Shown here: positions 1-9,557 of the stretch, one piece after another | Layout of the letters: each line of letters opens with the position of its first letter | Position numbering within the stretch: position 1 is the first letter of the stretch | From: Acidiferrobacterales bacterium | GTDB lineage: Bacteria; Pseudomonadota; Gammaproteobacteria; Acidiferrobacterales; Sulfurifustaceae | DNA length: 12,049 nt | NCBI GenBank assembly: GCA_919902095.1 | Contig: CAKKQL010000120.1 | Span: 1 to 12,049, forward strand | Direction: 5' to 3' | The notes under the pieces: generated by a model | What the model saw: only the letters and a program-made list of their open reading frames with translations | Told to the model about the DNA's origin: nothing | Databases searched by the model: none | Position numbers and translations under genes: made by a program

Positions 1-1
1 C

Positions 2-1006
2 CTCGACGCCATGGGGGGCGATCACGGTGTCGGTGTCACCGTGCCCGCGGCGCTCTCGGTTCTGGATGACAACCCGGAGCTGAGGCTCATCCTGGTAGGA
101 CAACAAGACGTCATCGCCGCCGAGCTGCAGCGCGCCCGCGCCGGTGAATCCGAGCGCCTGCGCATCCGGCACGCCGCCGAACTGGTCGGCATGGACGAGT
201 CGCCGGCGCTGGCGCTGCGCACCAAGAAGGACTCCTCGATGCGCGTGGCCATCAACCTCGTGAAGGGCGGCGAGGCCGCCGCCGCGGTTTCCGCCGGCAA
301 CACCGGCGCGCTCATGGCCACCGCGCGCTTCGTGCTCAAGACCCTGCCCGGCATCGACCGCCCGGCGATCTGCACCGCACTCCCGACCGTCCACGGCCAC
401 GTGCACATGCTCGATCTCGGCGCCAACGTCGACTGCACGCCGGAGCAGCTGGTGCAGTTTGCCGTCATGGGCTCGATTCTGGTGCGCGCCGTGGAGGGCA
501 AGCCGAATCCGCGCGTCGCGCTGCTCAACATCGGCGAGGAAGACATCAAGGGCAATGAAACCGTGAAACGCGCGGCCGAACTGCTGCGCGCCGGCCAGGT
601 GAACTACTGCGGTTATGTGGAAGGCGACGAAATCTATACCGGTGACATGGACGTCATCGTCTGCGACGGCTTCGTCGGCAACGTCGCGCTCAAGACCAGC
701 GAGGGCCTGGCGCGCATGATTACCCATTACATACGCCAGGAGTTCAAGCGCAACGCGTTCACGCGGCTGGCGGGCCTGATGGCGCTGCCGGTGCTGCGGG
801 CGTTCCGCCGGCGCGTGGACCCGCGGCGCTACAACGGCGCGAGCCTCGTGGGCCTCAACGGCATCGTCATCAAGAGCCACGGCGGCGCCGACCGGCTGGC
901 CTTCAGCCACGCCATTCTCGAGGCCCTGACCGAGGCGCGCCGCGAAGTCCCGCGCCATATCGGCCAGACGCTCGCCGCCATGACCGCCCGGGGACAGACC
1001 GCGTGA
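2..1006 (+). CDS. plsX: Phosphate acyltransferase PlsX (5'-truncated by the window edge)
   Basis: PlsX is a peripheral membrane enzyme that converts acyl-ACP and phosphate to acyl-phosphate, the donor PlsY uses to start phospholipid synthesis. The protein carries the family blocks MGGDHG (residues 1-6 counted from the ATG at 11), [10 protein letters not shown] (94-103), LDLGANVDC (about 134-142), [11 protein letters not shown] (173-183), the [11 protein letters not shown] block (about 214-224) and [10 protein letters not shown]...KSHG near the C-terminus. The ATG at 11 is not the real start: the codons before it read Leu-Asp-Ala in frame, and PlsX proteins normally have about ten residues ending in LD(A/V) before MGGD. 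Roughly 7-9 residues therefore lie outside the window. The stop overlaps the fabH start by 4 bp. Identity is seen directly from the motifs; the missing start is inferred from family length. Confidence 0.97.
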   Translation, partial: LDAMGGDHGVGVTVPAALSVLDDNPELRLILVGQQDVIAAELQRARAGESERLRIRHAAELVGMDESPALALRTKKDSSMRVAINLVKGGEAAAAVSAGNTGALMATARFVLKTLPGIDRPAICTALPTVHGHVHMLDLGANVDCTPEQLVQFAVMGSILVRAVEGKPNPRVALLNIGEEDIKGNETVKRAAELLRAGQVNYCGYVEGDEIYTGDMDVIVCDGFVGNVALKTSEGLARMITHYIRQEFKRNAFTRLAGLMALPVLRAFRRRVDPRRYNGASLVGLNGIVIKSHGGADRLAFSHAILEALTEARREVPRHIGQTLAAMTARGQTA

Positions 1007-1971
1007 CCTGCTCCCGCATCCTCGGAACCGGCAGCTACCTGCCGGCGAAAATCCTGACCAATGCCGATCTGGAGAAGATGGTCGAGACCACCGACCAGTG
1101 GATCGTCGAGCGCACCGGCATCCGCGAGCGCCACATCGCCGCCGATGGCGAGACCACCGGCGCCATGGCCGAGCACGCCGCGCGCCGCGCCATCGAGGCC
1201 GCGGGCCTGACGCCGGCGGATATCGACCTGATCGTGCTCGCCACGACCACGCCCGACCGCGTGTTCCCGAGCACCGCCTGCCTGCTGCAGGACCGGCTCG
1301 GCATCCACGGCTGCCCGGCGTTCGACGTGCAGGCGGTGTGCACCGGCTTCGTGTATGCGCTCGCCATCGCCGACAAGTTCGTGCGCACGGGCGCGGCGCG
1401 CTGCGCGCTCGTGGTCGGCAGCGAGACGCTGTCGCGCATCATCGACTGGACCGACCGCGCCACCTGCGTGCTGTTCGGCGACGGCGCCGGCGCGGTGGTG
1501 CTCGGCGCCGCCGACGCGCCCGGCATCGTGTCGACGCACCTGCATGCTGATGGCCAGTACAAGGACCTGCTCACGGTGCCGGCCGGCATCTCGCAGGGTT
1601 ACGACCAGGTGCGCGCGCAGCGGGCGCACCTGAGCATGGAAGGCGGCGAGGTCTTCAAGGTGGCGGTGAACACGCTCGGCAAGATCGTGGACGAGACGCT
1701 TGCAGCCAATAAATTGCAGAAGTCGGATATCCACTGGCTCGTGCCGCACCAGGCGAACGTGCGCATTATTGCCGCCACCGCCAGGAAGCTCGGCATGTCC
1801 ATGGATCAGGTGGTGCTGACCGTGGAGCGCCACGGCAACACCTCGGCGGCCTCGATTCCGCTCGCCTTCGACGAGGCAGTGCGCGACGGGCGCATCCGGC
1901 GCGGCGAGACCGTGCTGATGGAGGCCTTCGGCGGCGGCTTCACCTGGGGCTCGGTTCTCCTGAAATATTAA
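1003..1971 (+). CDS. fabH: 3-oxoacyl-ACP synthase III (KAS III) FabH
   Basis: FabH condenses acetyl-CoA with malonyl-ACP to give acetoacetyl-ACP, the first committed step of type II fatty acid synthesis in the cytoplasm. The 322-residue length is typical. The catalytic triad of the family is visible: Cys113 in AVCTGF, His249 in PHQAN and Asn279 in RHGNTSAAS. The C-terminal [11 protein letters not shown] block is also present. The start is the GTG at 1003, which overlaps the plsX stop as GTGA. It puts the protein in register with known FabH (short N-terminus, then ILGTGSYLP), and a weak GGGGA lies about 8 bases upstream. Acetyl-CoA priming is inferred from relatives; substrate range cannot be read from the sequence. 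A repeat-bearing gap of 102 bp separates it from fabD. Confidence 0.97.
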   Translation: MTCSRILGTGSYLPAKILTNADLEKMVETTDQWIVERTGIRERHIAADGETTGAMAEHAARRAIEAAGLTPADIDLIVLATTTPDRVFPSTACLLQDRLGIHGCPAFDVQAVCTGFVYALAIADKFVRTGAARCALVVGSETLSRIIDWTDRATCVLFGDGAGAVVLGAADAPGIVSTHLHADGQYKDLLTVPAGISQGYDQVRAQRAHLSMEGGEVFKVAVNTLGKIVDETLAANKLQKSDIHWLVPHQANVRIIAATARKLGMSMDQVVLTVERHGNTSAASIPLAFDEAVRDGRIRRGETVLMEAFGGGFTWGSVLLKY

Positions 1972-1977
1972 TAACAA

Positions 1978-2062
1978 CTCAACGCTAAGGCGCAAAGACG
2001 CAAAGATTCCCAGATTAATATTTCTTCCTTTGCGCTTTCGCGTCTTTGCGTTGGGTTTTTTT
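1978..2062. repeat. Long imperfect palindrome with T-run between fabH and fabD (dispersed-repeat-like)
   Basis: The arms at 1978-2005 and 2028-2055 are inverted copies; the core 25 positions pair at 20 by my count, and the loop is 22 nt. The left arm contains CGCAAAGACGCAAAG and the right arm contains CTTTGCGTCTTTGCG-like units, so each arm is itself built from a CGCAAAG unit. A run of seven T follows at 2056-2062. It fills nearly the whole gap between the fabH stop and the fabD start. I recall this AACGCAAAGACGCAAAG type of palindrome as a dispersed intergenic repeat in many bacterial genomes, but copy number cannot be shown here. As RNA it would form a long hairpin with a U-tail and could act as a partial terminator or mRNA stabiliser. 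The low G+C marks it off from the coding flanks. Confidence 0.8.
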
Positions 2063-2073
2063 GTGAGAGTTTT

Positions 2074-3009
2074 ATGTCGCTAGCTTTTGTTTTTCCAGGT
2101 CAGGGTTCGCAGTCGGTCGGCATGCTGAACGCGCTCGCGGGCGAGTTCCCGCAGGTGCAGGCAACCTTTGCCGAAGCCTCGCAGGCACTCGGTTACGACC
2201 TGTGGACGGTCATCGAGCAGGGACCGGAAGAGAAGCTCAACCAGACCCAGATCACGCAGCCGGCGATGCTGGCCGCCGGCGTGGCCGTCTGGCGCGTGTG
2301 GCACGCGCAGGGCGGGGCGATGCCTTCGATGCTGGCCGGCCACAGTCTCGGTGAATACACCGCGCTGGTGTGCGCCGAGGCGCTGGCATTCGGCGATGCC
2401 GTCAAGCTTGTCGTCGACCGCGGCCGCTTCATGCAGGAGGCCGTGCCCGTCGGGCAGGGTGGCATGGCGGCGATCCTCGGACTCGATGACGACGCGGTAC
2501 GCCAGATATGCGAACAGGCAGCGCAGGGCGAAGTACTCGAGCCGGTGAATTTCAACTCGCCGGGCCAGGTTGTGATCGCCGGCACCGCCGCGGCGGTGGC
2601 GCGCGGCGCCGAGCAGGCCAAGGCCGCCGGCGCCAAGCGCGCCGTGCTGCTGCCGGTGAGCGTGCCGTCACACTGCCGGCTGATGCGGCCGGCGGCGGTG
2701 CAGATGGCGCAGCGCCTCGCGGGCGTGGCCATCCGTGCACCGAAGCTGACGGTGATTCACAATGCCCACGTCCAGAGCGAAACCACGCCGGACGGCATTC
2801 GCCAGGCACTCGTGCGCCAGATCGAATCGCCGGTGCGCTGGGTGGAAACGGTGCGCACGATGATCGCGGGCGGCGTGAACCGCATCGTGGAATGCGGCCC
2901 GGGCAAGGTGCTCGCCGGGCTGAACAAGCGCATCGACAAGCAGGTCGAGACGCTGGCGGTGTACGATCCGGCGACGCTGCGCGCGGCGCTGGAAGCGGTG
3001 GCGAAATAA
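2074..3009 (+). CDS. fabD: Malonyl-CoA:ACP transacylase FabD
   Basis: FabD transfers the malonyl group from malonyl-CoA to the phosphopantetheine of ACP, supplying the extender unit for every elongation round. The 311-residue length matches the family. Visible motifs are FPGQGSQ (7-13) with the oxyanion-hole Gln10, the nucleophile elbow GHSLGEY with Ser91, Arg118, which binds the malonyl carboxylate, and the catalytic His200 in PSHC. The ATG at 2074 begins MSLAFVFPGQG, the usual short N-terminus; GAGAG at 2065-2069 is the only candidate ribosome binding site, and it is weak and close. Nothing is missing from the active site. It is flanked on both sides by palindromic repeats, so its expression may differ from that of fabH and fabG. 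Confidence 0.97.
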   Translation: MSLAFVFPGQGSQSVGMLNALAGEFPQVQATFAEASQALGYDLWTVIEQGPEEKLNQTQITQPAMLAAGVAVWRVWHAQGGAMPSMLAGHSLGEYTALVCAEALAFGDAVKLVVDRGRFMQEAVPVGQGGMAAILGLDDDAVRQICEQAAQGEVLEPVNFNSPGQVVIAGTAAAVARGAEQAKAAGAKRAVLLPVSVPSHCRLMRPAAVQMAQRLAGVAIRAPKLTVIHNAHVQSETTPDGIRQALVRQIESPVRWVETVRTMIAGGVNRIVECGPGKVLAGLNKRIDKQVETLAVYDPATLRAALEAVAK

Positions 3010-3021
3010 GGAAACAGATAA

Positions 3022-3129
3022 AATTGACAGGATTTACAGGATTAAATCTTCATAAGTTAATGGTGGTTTGTTTTTATCTTGAATCTTGTTAATCCTGTAA
3101 ATCCTGTCCATTAATTTTTTGGTTTTTTT
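3022..3129. repeat. Perfect 20-bp palindromic repeat with T-runs between fabD and fabG
   Basis: GACAGGATTTACAGGATTAA at 3026-3045 is perfectly inverted at 3089-3108, and the pairing can be extended outward to 3022/3112 with one mismatch. The loop is 43 nt. Each arm holds a tandem ACAGGATT unit. T-runs follow at 3115-3120 and 3123-3129, just before fabG. It is unrelated in sequence to the fabH-fabD palindrome but shares its layout: stop codon, a short gap, palindrome, T-run, next start. I recall ACAGGATTTACAGGATT palindromes as dispersed intergenic repeats in several proteobacterial genomes; copy number cannot be tested within this window. No transposase is present. Confidence 0.82.
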
Positions 3130-3133
3130 GGGA
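3130..3133 (+). promoter_or_regulatory. Ribosome binding site deciding the fabG start
   Basis: GGGA lies 6 nt before the ATG at 3140 but directly abuts an earlier in-frame ATG at 3134. A further in-frame TTG at 3119 lies within the T-rich tail of the repeat. Spacing favours 3140, which also gives the standard FabG N-terminus [12 protein letters not shown]. Confidence 0.6.
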
Positions 3134-3139
3134 ATGTCT

Positions 3140-3883
3140 ATGACACTCAAGGGCGAAATTGCGTTGGTTACGGGCGCGAGCCGCGGCATCGGGCTTGCCA
3201 TCGCGCTCGAGCTCGGGCGTCAGGGGGCCGCTGTGGTCGGTACCGCCACGAGCCCGGGCGGCGTGGACGGCATCAACAAGGCGTTCGGCGAGCACCGGAT
3301 TCAGGGCCGCGGCGCGGTGCTCAATGTCACCGATCAGGCTTCGATCGATGCGCTGCTGAAGGAGATGGAAGCCAGCGGCGGCATGCCGGGCATCCTCGTG
3401 AATAATGCCGGCATCACGCGCGACAACCTGCTGTTGCGCATGGGCGAGGACGAGTGGGATGACATCATGGACACCAATCTGAAATCGGTGTTCCGCATGA
3501 CCAAGTCGTGCCTGCGCGCCATGACCAAGGCCCGTAAAGGCCGTATCATCTCCATCAGCTCGGTGGTGGGGGCGACCGGCAATCCGGGACAGGCCAATTA
3601 CGCGGCGGCCAAAGCCGGTATCGTCGGCTTCACCAAGGCCCTGGCGCGCGAGGTCGGCTCGCGCAACATCACGGTCAACACGGTGGCGCCGGGTTTCATC
3701 GACACCGACATGACGCGGGCGCTGCCGGAGGCGGCGCGCGAGGCGCTGCTCAAGCAGATTCCGCTCGGGCGGCTCGGCAGCCCGGAGGACATCGCCCACG
3801 CGGTGGCGTTCCTGGCTTCGCCGCAGGCGGCCTATATCACCGGCGCCACCCTGCATGTCAACGGGGGGATGTTCATGATTTAA
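3140..3883 (+). CDS. fabG: 3-oxoacyl-ACP reductase FabG
   Basis: FabG is the NADPH-dependent short-chain dehydrogenase that reduces 3-oxoacyl-ACP to 3-hydroxyacyl-ACP in each elongation cycle; the family is tetrameric and cytoplasmic. From the ATG at 3140 the protein is 247 residues, the usual length. Visible features are the cofactor loop TGASRGIG (11-18), NNAG (88-91), and the catalytic tetrad Asn113, Ser141, Tyr154 and Lys158 with the normal Ser-x12-Tyr-x3-Lys spacing. The C-terminal [11 protein letters not shown] block (about 232-242) is typical of true FabG rather than other short-chain dehydrogenases. Alternative starts at 3134 (ATG) or 3119 (TTG) would only add 2 or 7 residues. It sits between fabD and acpP as in other gammaproteobacteria. 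Confidence 0.97.
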   Translation: MTLKGEIALVTGASRGIGLAIALELGRQGAAVVGTATSPGGVDGINKAFGEHRIQGRGAVLNVTDQASIDALLKEMEASGGMPGILVNNAGITRDNLLLRMGEDEWDDIMDTNLKSVFRMTKSCLRAMTKARKGRIISISSVVGATGNPGQANYAAAKAGIVGFTKALAREVGSRNITVNTVAPGFIDTDMTRALPEAAREALLKQIPLGRLGSPEDIAHAVAFLASPQAAYITGATLHVNGGMFMI

Positions 3884-3888
3884 GCCGG

Positions 3889-3900
3889 TTGACTTGTCAA
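3889..3900. promoter_or_regulatory. Small palindrome in the acpP upstream region, possible promoter or operator
   Basis: TTGACTTGTCAA is TTGAC and its inverse GTCAA around two bases, starting 5 bp after the fabG stop. Its first half resembles a -35 hexamer. However, I cannot find a convincing -10 at 16-18 bp; the AT-rich TTAACTATT at about 3925-3933 is too far away. acpP usually has its own promoter in relatives, so an internal promoter somewhere in 3884-3934 is plausible but unproven. Confidence 0.3.
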
Positions 3901-3934
3901 CTGGACGGTTCTGGGAAAATTGTGTTAACTATTG

Positions 3935-3952
3935 CGGCCTCACGCGAGGCCG
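3935..3952 (+). promoter_or_regulatory. GC-rich hairpin in the acpP leader
   Basis: CGGCCTC (3935-3941) pairs perfectly with GAGGCCG (3946-3952) around an ACGC tetraloop. It lies 12 nt before the acpP ribosome binding site and has no T-run, so it is not a terminator. It may stabilise or 5'-protect the abundant acpP transcript or affect translation; this is inference. Confidence 0.5.
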
Positions 3953-3964
3953 GCACGTCATTCT

Positions 3965-3970
3965 GGAGGA
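3965..3970 (+). promoter_or_regulatory. Strong ribosome binding site of acpP
   Basis: GGAGGA lies 10 nt before the ATG at 3981. It fixes the acpP start there and rules out the upstream in-frame extension from 3894, which lacks a comparable site and matches no part of ACP. Confidence 0.85.
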
Positions 3971-3980
3971 AAAATCAGCC

Positions 3981-4217
3981 ATGAGCAGTATTGAAGAGCG
4001 CGTCAAGAAGATCGTAGTGGAGCAGCTGGGCGTCAACGATGGTGAGGTCCGGCCCGATGCCTCCTTCGTCGATGATCTCGGCGCGGATTCGCTGGACACC
4101 GTTGAACTGGTGATGGCGCTCGAAGAGGAATTCGATTGCGAAATCCCCGACGAAGAGGCGGAGAAGATCACCACCGTGCAGCAGGCGATCGACTACATCA
4201 ATTCCCACCAGAGCTGA
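3981..4217 (+). CDS. acpP: Acyl carrier protein AcpP
   Basis: AcpP is the small acidic four-helix protein that carries growing acyl chains on a 4'-phosphopantetheine arm and serves FabD, FabH, FabG, FabF and PlsX, all encoded around it. It is 78 residues, the normal size. The attachment serine is Ser37 in the DSL motif ([12 protein letters not shown]). The protein is strongly acidic, with the helix II recognition face ([13 protein letters not shown]) intact. The start is the ATG at 3981, giving [10 protein letters not shown], supported by the GGAGGA site. It is isolated from fabG by a 97-bp leader with a hairpin, and from fabF by a terminator-like hairpin. This fits the known need for far more ACP than partner enzymes. 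Confidence 0.98.
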   Translation: MSSIEERVKKIVVEQLGVNDGEVRPDASFVDDLGADSLDTVELVMALEEEFDCEIPDEEAEKITTVQQAIDYINSHQS

Positions 4218-4236
4218 CCGGCCTTCCGCCGATCAC

Positions 4237-4278
4237 GGGCCGTCGGCCGCCGGACTGGCGGGGCGGCCCTTTGGTTTT
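4237..4278 (+). terminator. Intrinsic terminator or attenuator between acpP and fabF
   Basis: GGGCCGTC (4237-4244) pairs with GGCGGCCC (4262-4269), with one T-G wobble. After a two-base GG bulge, CCGCC (4247-4251) pairs with GGCGG (4257-4261) around a GGACT loop, giving a 13-bp stem. It is followed at once by TTTGGTTTT (4270-4278). This is the classic form of a Rho-independent terminator. The following fabF has no clear promoter of its own, so partial read-through (attenuation) is more likely than full termination. Confidence 0.72.
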
Positions 4279-4308
4279 GTGACGCGCGGTCGCGTCCGGT
4301 CGCCAACC

Positions 4309-4314
4309 AGAGGA
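4309..4314 (+). promoter_or_regulatory. Ribosome binding site supporting the TTG start of fabF
   Basis: AGAGGA ends 8 nt before the TTG at 4323. There is no ATG or GTG nearby that preserves the conserved N-terminus, so this site supports TTG as the true initiation codon. Confidence 0.7.
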
Positions 4315-4322
4315 CATTCCTT

Positions 4323-5567
4323 TTGAGCAAGCGGCGTGTCGTCATCACCGGCCTCGGGGTTGTTTCGCCCGTGGGCATCGGCGTGTCTGAAAACTGGCAG
4401 AACATCGCTGCCGGCAAGGGCGGCATCGCGCGCATCACGCAATTCGATGCCAGCGGTTATCCGTCCGCCATCGCCGGCGAGGTCAAGGGTTTCGATGTCA
4501 CGGCGTTCGGCATTTCCGAGAAAGAGGCGCGGCGCATGGACCGCTTCATCCAGCTCGGCATGGCCGCGGGCATCGAAGCCATCAGGGATTCCGGTATCGA
4601 AGTGACCGAGGCCAATGCCGAGCGCATCGGCGTGCACATCGGCTCCGGCATCGGCGGCATCGGCACGATCGAGAACACCGCGCTGGTCATCAAGGACAAG
4701 GGTCCGCGGCGCGTGTCGCCGTTTTTCGTGCCCATGAGCATCATCAACATGATCGCCGGCGACCTGTCGGTGATGTACGGCCTCAAGGGCCCGAACCTCG
4801 CCATGGTCACCGCCTGCGCCACCGGCACTCACGCCATCGGCGACGCCGGGCGTCTGATCGAATATGGCGATGCCGACGTGATGATCGCGGGCGGGGCCGA
4901 GTCCACGGTCACGCCGTGCGCGCTCGCCGGCTTCGGTAACGCCAAGGCCCTGTCCACGCGTAACGACAGCCCCGAGACCGCGAGCCGCCCCTGGGACAAG
5001 GACCGCGACGGCTTCGTGCTGGGCGAGGGCGCGGGCGTGGTGGTGGTCGAGGAATACGAGCACGCGAAGCGGCGTGGTGCGAAAATTTACTGCGAGCTCA
5101 TCGGCTTCGGCATGAGCGGCGACGCCTATCACATGACCAGTCCGCCGGAGGACGGCGAGGGCGCCGGGCGCTGCATGCGCAATGCCCTGCGCAACGCCGG
5201 CATCAACCCGGAACAAGTGCAATACATCAACGCCCACGGTACCTCGACACCGCTCGGCGACCGCGCCGAGACCATGGCGGTCAAGGGCGCGTTCGGCGCC
5301 CATGCCTCAAGGCTCGCGGTCAGCTCGACCAAGTCCATGACCGGCCATCTGCTCGGCGCCGCCGGCGGCGTCGAGGCGGTCTACACGGCGCTCGCAATCC
5401 ATCACCAGCTTGCGCCGCCGACCATCAATCTGGTCACGCCGGATGCGGGCTGCGACCTCGACTACGTGCCGGGCACGGCGCGCAACATGAGGATCGACGT
5501 GGCCATGTCCAACTCCTTCGGTTTCGGCGGCACCAACGGCACACTGGTGCTGCGCCGCCTCATGTGA
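4323..5567 (+). CDS. fabF: 3-oxoacyl-ACP synthase II (KAS II) FabF
   Basis: FabF elongates acyl-ACP by decarboxylative condensation with malonyl-ACP, including the step from 16:1 to 18:1 in gammaproteobacteria. The 414-residue length is standard. The catalytic residues are visible: Cys165 in TACATG, His305 in NAHGTST, Lys337 in SSTKS and His342 in [10 protein letters not shown]. The C-terminal [10 protein letters not shown] block is present. Initiation is at TTG 4323, giving [12 protein letters not shown], which matches the usual FabF N-terminus exactly in register. A Shine-Dalgarno sequence lies 8 nt upstream. The stop overlaps pabB by 4 bp. FabF rather than FabB is favoured by the position after acpP and by the overall match; temperature regulation cannot be judged. 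Confidence 0.97.
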   Translation: MSKRRVVITGLGVVSPVGIGVSENWQNIAAGKGGIARITQFDASGYPSAIAGEVKGFDVTAFGISEKEARRMDRFIQLGMAAGIEAIRDSGIEVTEANAERIGVHIGSGIGGIGTIENTALVIKDKGPRRVSPFFVPMSIINMIAGDLSVMYGLKGPNLAMVTACATGTHAIGDAGRLIEYGDADVMIAGGAESTVTPCALAGFGNAKALSTRNDSPETASRPWDKDRDGFVLGEGAGVVVVEEYEHAKRRGAKIYCELIGFGMSGDAYHMTSPPEDGEGAGRCMRNALRNAGINPEQVQYINAHGTSTPLGDRAETMAVKGAFGAHASRLAVSSTKSMTGHLLGAAGGVEAVYTALAIHHQLAPPTINLVTPDAGCDLDYVPGTARNMRIDVAMSNSFGFGGTNGTLVLRRLM

Positions 5568-6973
5568 GCAGTCGGCAGGCCAGCACGCGCTTCACCGCCC
5601 CCGGGTACGCCTGTCAGACCCTGAAGGCCGTTCCCGATCTTGCCGACCTGCACGCGCTGAATCCGGCGCGTTATCCGCATCTGCTCGAGAGCGTCGCGCA
5701 TGGCACGCCGCAGGCACGCTTTGACATCCTGTTTGCCTTCCCCGGCGAGACCCTGACGCTCGATTCCAGTCGCCGCCTGGTCCGCGACGGCCACAGCCTC
5801 GGGCCGCGGCGCTTTCTGGACGCCTTCGACGACGCCTGGCGTCATCACGCCGGTGCCGGCGAGCGGGCACCGGCGGCCGCGGCGCCGCCGTTTACCGGCG
5901 GCTGGTTTGTGTTTCTTGCCTATGAGCTCGCCACCGAAATCGAACCGGTGCTGGGCGCGACGGCGCCCGACCCGGCATTACCGCTGGCGTTGGCCACGCG
6001 TTTTCCGGTGGCCGTGATACGCGATCACACGACACAGACCACCATGCTGGTCTGCGAGACGGACCGGCAGCAGGAACTGATGCCGCTGCTACGTGCCGAC
6101 CTTGAGCGCGCGCAGCGTGCGGAACCACGGCCGTTGCAGGTGGCGGACGTGCAGGAAGACGACCCGCAGGAGTTTCTGGCCGGCGTGCGGCGCATCGGTG
6201 ACTATATCCGTGCCGGCGACGTGTTTCAGGTGAACCTTTCACGCGAATGGCGCGCGCGCATCGCCGCGCCGGTCGCGGCGGTGGATATTTACCGGCGCTT
6301 GCGCGCGTGCAACCCGGCGCCGTTTGCCGGCCTGATGACGCTGGCCGGGGGCCGCGCGGTCATCAGCTCCTCGCCCGAGCGTCTGGCGCAGGTGCATGCC
6401 GGCCGCCTGCGCACGCGTCCGATCGCCGGCACCTATCCGCGCAGCGCCGATCCCGTTCTCGATCGCGGCTTGTCGCAGGATCTGCTGGCGCACCCCAAGG
6501 AGCGCGCCGAGCACATTATGCTTATCGACCTCGAGCGCAATGACCTCGGGCGCGTCTGCCGCAGCGGTTCGGTGCGCGTGCCGGAACTCATGGTGCTGGA
6601 ATCCTACCGGCACGTGCACCATATCGTGTCGGAAGTCACCGGCGAGCTGCGCGCCGGTGTGACGCCCGCGCAGGTGCTGCGCGCCGTGTTCCCCGGCGGC
6701 ACCATCACCGGCTGCCCCAAGGTGCGCTGCATGCAGATCATCGCCGAGCTGGAACGCGCGCCGCGCGGCGCTTATACCGGCTCCATGGGCTATATCAACC
6801 ATGACGGCAGCATGGACCTCAACATCCTCATCCGCACCCTGGTGCAGGACGGCAACGAGATCCGCCTGCGCGCCGGCGCCGGCATCGTGGCCGACTCGGT
6901 GCCGGAACGCGAGCTGAGCGAAACGCGCGCCAAGGCTAAAGGCCTGCTGGCCGCGCTGGGCGCGGCGGCATGA
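5564..6973 (+). CDS. pabB: Aminodeoxychorismate synthase component I PabB, PIAGT type
   Basis: PabB, with the glutaminase PabA, converts chorismate and glutamine-derived ammonia to 4-amino-4-deoxychorismate on the way to p-aminobenzoate and folate. The 469-residue protein has a variable N-terminal region and a full chorismate-binding domain: DVFQVNLS (about 219-226), ISSSPERL (267-274), RPIAGT (285-290), DLERNDLGR (322-330) and [10 protein letters not shown] (377-386). The active-site lysine of classical PabB (PIKGT) is Ala288 here, as in anthranilate synthase TrpE. It is called PabB rather than TrpE because pabC follows directly and because its length is shorter than most TrpE. An LLES segment (40-43), the tetrapeptide that in TrpE contributes to tryptophan feedback binding, is also present. 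The start is GTG at 5564, overlapping the fabF stop by 4 bp. No pabA lies in the window. Confidence 0.9.
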   Translation: MSSRQASTRFTAPGYACQTLKAVPDLADLHALNPARYPHLLESVAHGTPQARFDILFAFPGETLTLDSSRRLVRDGHSLGPRRFLDAFDDAWRHHAGAGERAPAAAAPPFTGGWFVFLAYELATEIEPVLGATAPDPALPLALATRFPVAVIRDHTTQTTMLVCETDRQQELMPLLRADLERAQRAEPRPLQVADVQEDDPQEFLAGVRRIGDYIRAGDVFQVNLSREWRARIAAPVAAVDIYRRLRACNPAPFAGLMTLAGGRAVISSSPERLAQVHAGRLRTRPIAGTYPRSADPVLDRGLSQDLLAHPKERAEHIMLIDLERNDLGRVCRSGSVRVPELMVLESYRHVHHIVSEVTGELRAGVTPAQVLRAVFPGGTITGCPKVRCMQIIAELERAPRGAYTGSMGYINHDGSMDLNILIRTLVQDGNEIRLRAGAGIVADSVPERELSETRAKAKGLLAALGAAA

Positions 6974-6987
6974 GCAGGGAACAGGGG

Positions 6988-7006
6988 CCCCACGCGCAGC
7001 GTGGGG
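6988..7006 (+). promoter_or_regulatory. Perfect GC-rich hairpin between pabB and pabC
   Basis: CCCCACGC (6988-6995) and GCGTGGGG (6999-7006) form a perfect 8-bp stem with a GCA loop, 14 nt after the pabB stop. No T-run follows, so it is not a normal terminator. It could block 3' exonuclease decay of the upstream message or be part of a small dispersed repeat. The rest of the 108-bp gap holds only the pabC ribosome binding site. Confidence 0.55.
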
Positions 7007-7070
7007 ATGCGACCGTGGCGATTGCCGCCAGCCGCCGACAACACAGCGCACAGGGTTACCTCGATACAAC

Positions 7071-7075
7071 GGAGG
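7071..7075 (+). promoter_or_regulatory. Ribosome binding site of pabC
   Basis: GGAGG lies 6 nt before the ATG at 7082. It fixes the start there and excludes the in-frame ATG at 7001, which would place the 6988-7006 hairpin at the start codon and add 27 residues with no family match. Confidence 0.85.
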
Positions 7076-7838
7076 CGGCGCATGAGTTCCGTTAACGTGC
7101 TCGTCAATGGCATCGCGGCGGATACGATTTCCGTGCGGGACCGCGGCTTTCAGTACGGTGACGGTTTGTTCGAAACCATCGCGGTCAGTCGTGGCACGCC
7201 GCTGCTCTGGGAGCAGCACATGCGACGTCTGGCGGCCGGCGCCGCCCGCCTGGCGATGCAACCACCGGACACGGCGCTGTTGCGCGCCGAGGTCGCGAAA
7301 CTTGACCACGACCCCGAGCGCGGCGTTCTCAAGATTGTCTTCACCCGCGGCATCTCCGGCCGCGGTTACCGGCCGGAGGCAGCGGCCCCGATGACCCGGG
7401 TGCTGGCCCTCCTGCCGTGGCCGGATTATCCATTTACCTGGGCCGAGGAGGGTGTGGCGGCGCGTCTGTGCCAGACCCGGCTTGGGGCGCAGCCCCGCCT
7501 CGCTGGCCTCAAGCATCTGAACCGCCTGGAACAGGTGCTGGCACGCGTCGAGTGGGGCGACGAATTCGCCGAGGGGCTGATGCGCGATGAATCCGGTAAT
7601 ATCATCGAAGGCACGATGACAAATATCTTTCTGGTGCGCGATGGCGTGTTGCGCACGCCGGACCTGACGCACTGCGGCGTGGAAGGCATCATGCGTGGCG
7701 TGGTGCTGGAGCGGGCCGATGACCTTGGTATCGGCCACGCCATCGGACCGGTGACGGTCGCCCAGCTCGAACAGGCAGATGAAATCTTCCTGACCAACAG
7801 TCTCATCGGTCTGTGGCCGGTGCGGTGCCTCGAAAACC

Positions 7839-7842
7839 GGAG
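7839..7842 (+). promoter_or_regulatory. Ribosome binding site of mltG inside pabC
   Basis: GGAG lies 8 nt before the TTG at 7851, within the pabC reading frame. It supports TTG initiation and therefore the 59-bp overlap. Confidence 0.6.
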
Positions 7843-7850
7843 CTATTCGA

Positions 7851-9553
<1,703 letters not shown>

Positions 9554-9557
9554 TGCC

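Noticed and set aside
829..1995. Long minus-strand open frames, such as 829-1995, 4233-5303, 6239-7897 and 7803-8870
   Set aside because: They lie opposite well-identified genes. Their translations are rich in Arg, His and Ala with no family motifs, as expected from antisense frames of GC-rich genes.
2452..2459. KOPS-like GGGCAGGG pointing toward dif
   Set aside because: A reverse-oriented copy (CCCTGCCC at 342-349) exists as well. One motif each way in 12 kb gives no polarity evidence for or against a terminus.
3894..3980. Upstream in-frame extension of acpP from 3894
   Set aside because: It would add 29 residues with no ACP similarity, and the strong ribosome binding site at 3965-3970 points to the ATG at 3981.
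6288..6973. Possibility that the chorismate enzyme is anthranilate synthase TrpE because of PIAGT
   Set aside because: The adjacent pabC, the shorter length and the location in the fab-pab cluster favour PabB; no trpG, trpD or trpC is nearby.
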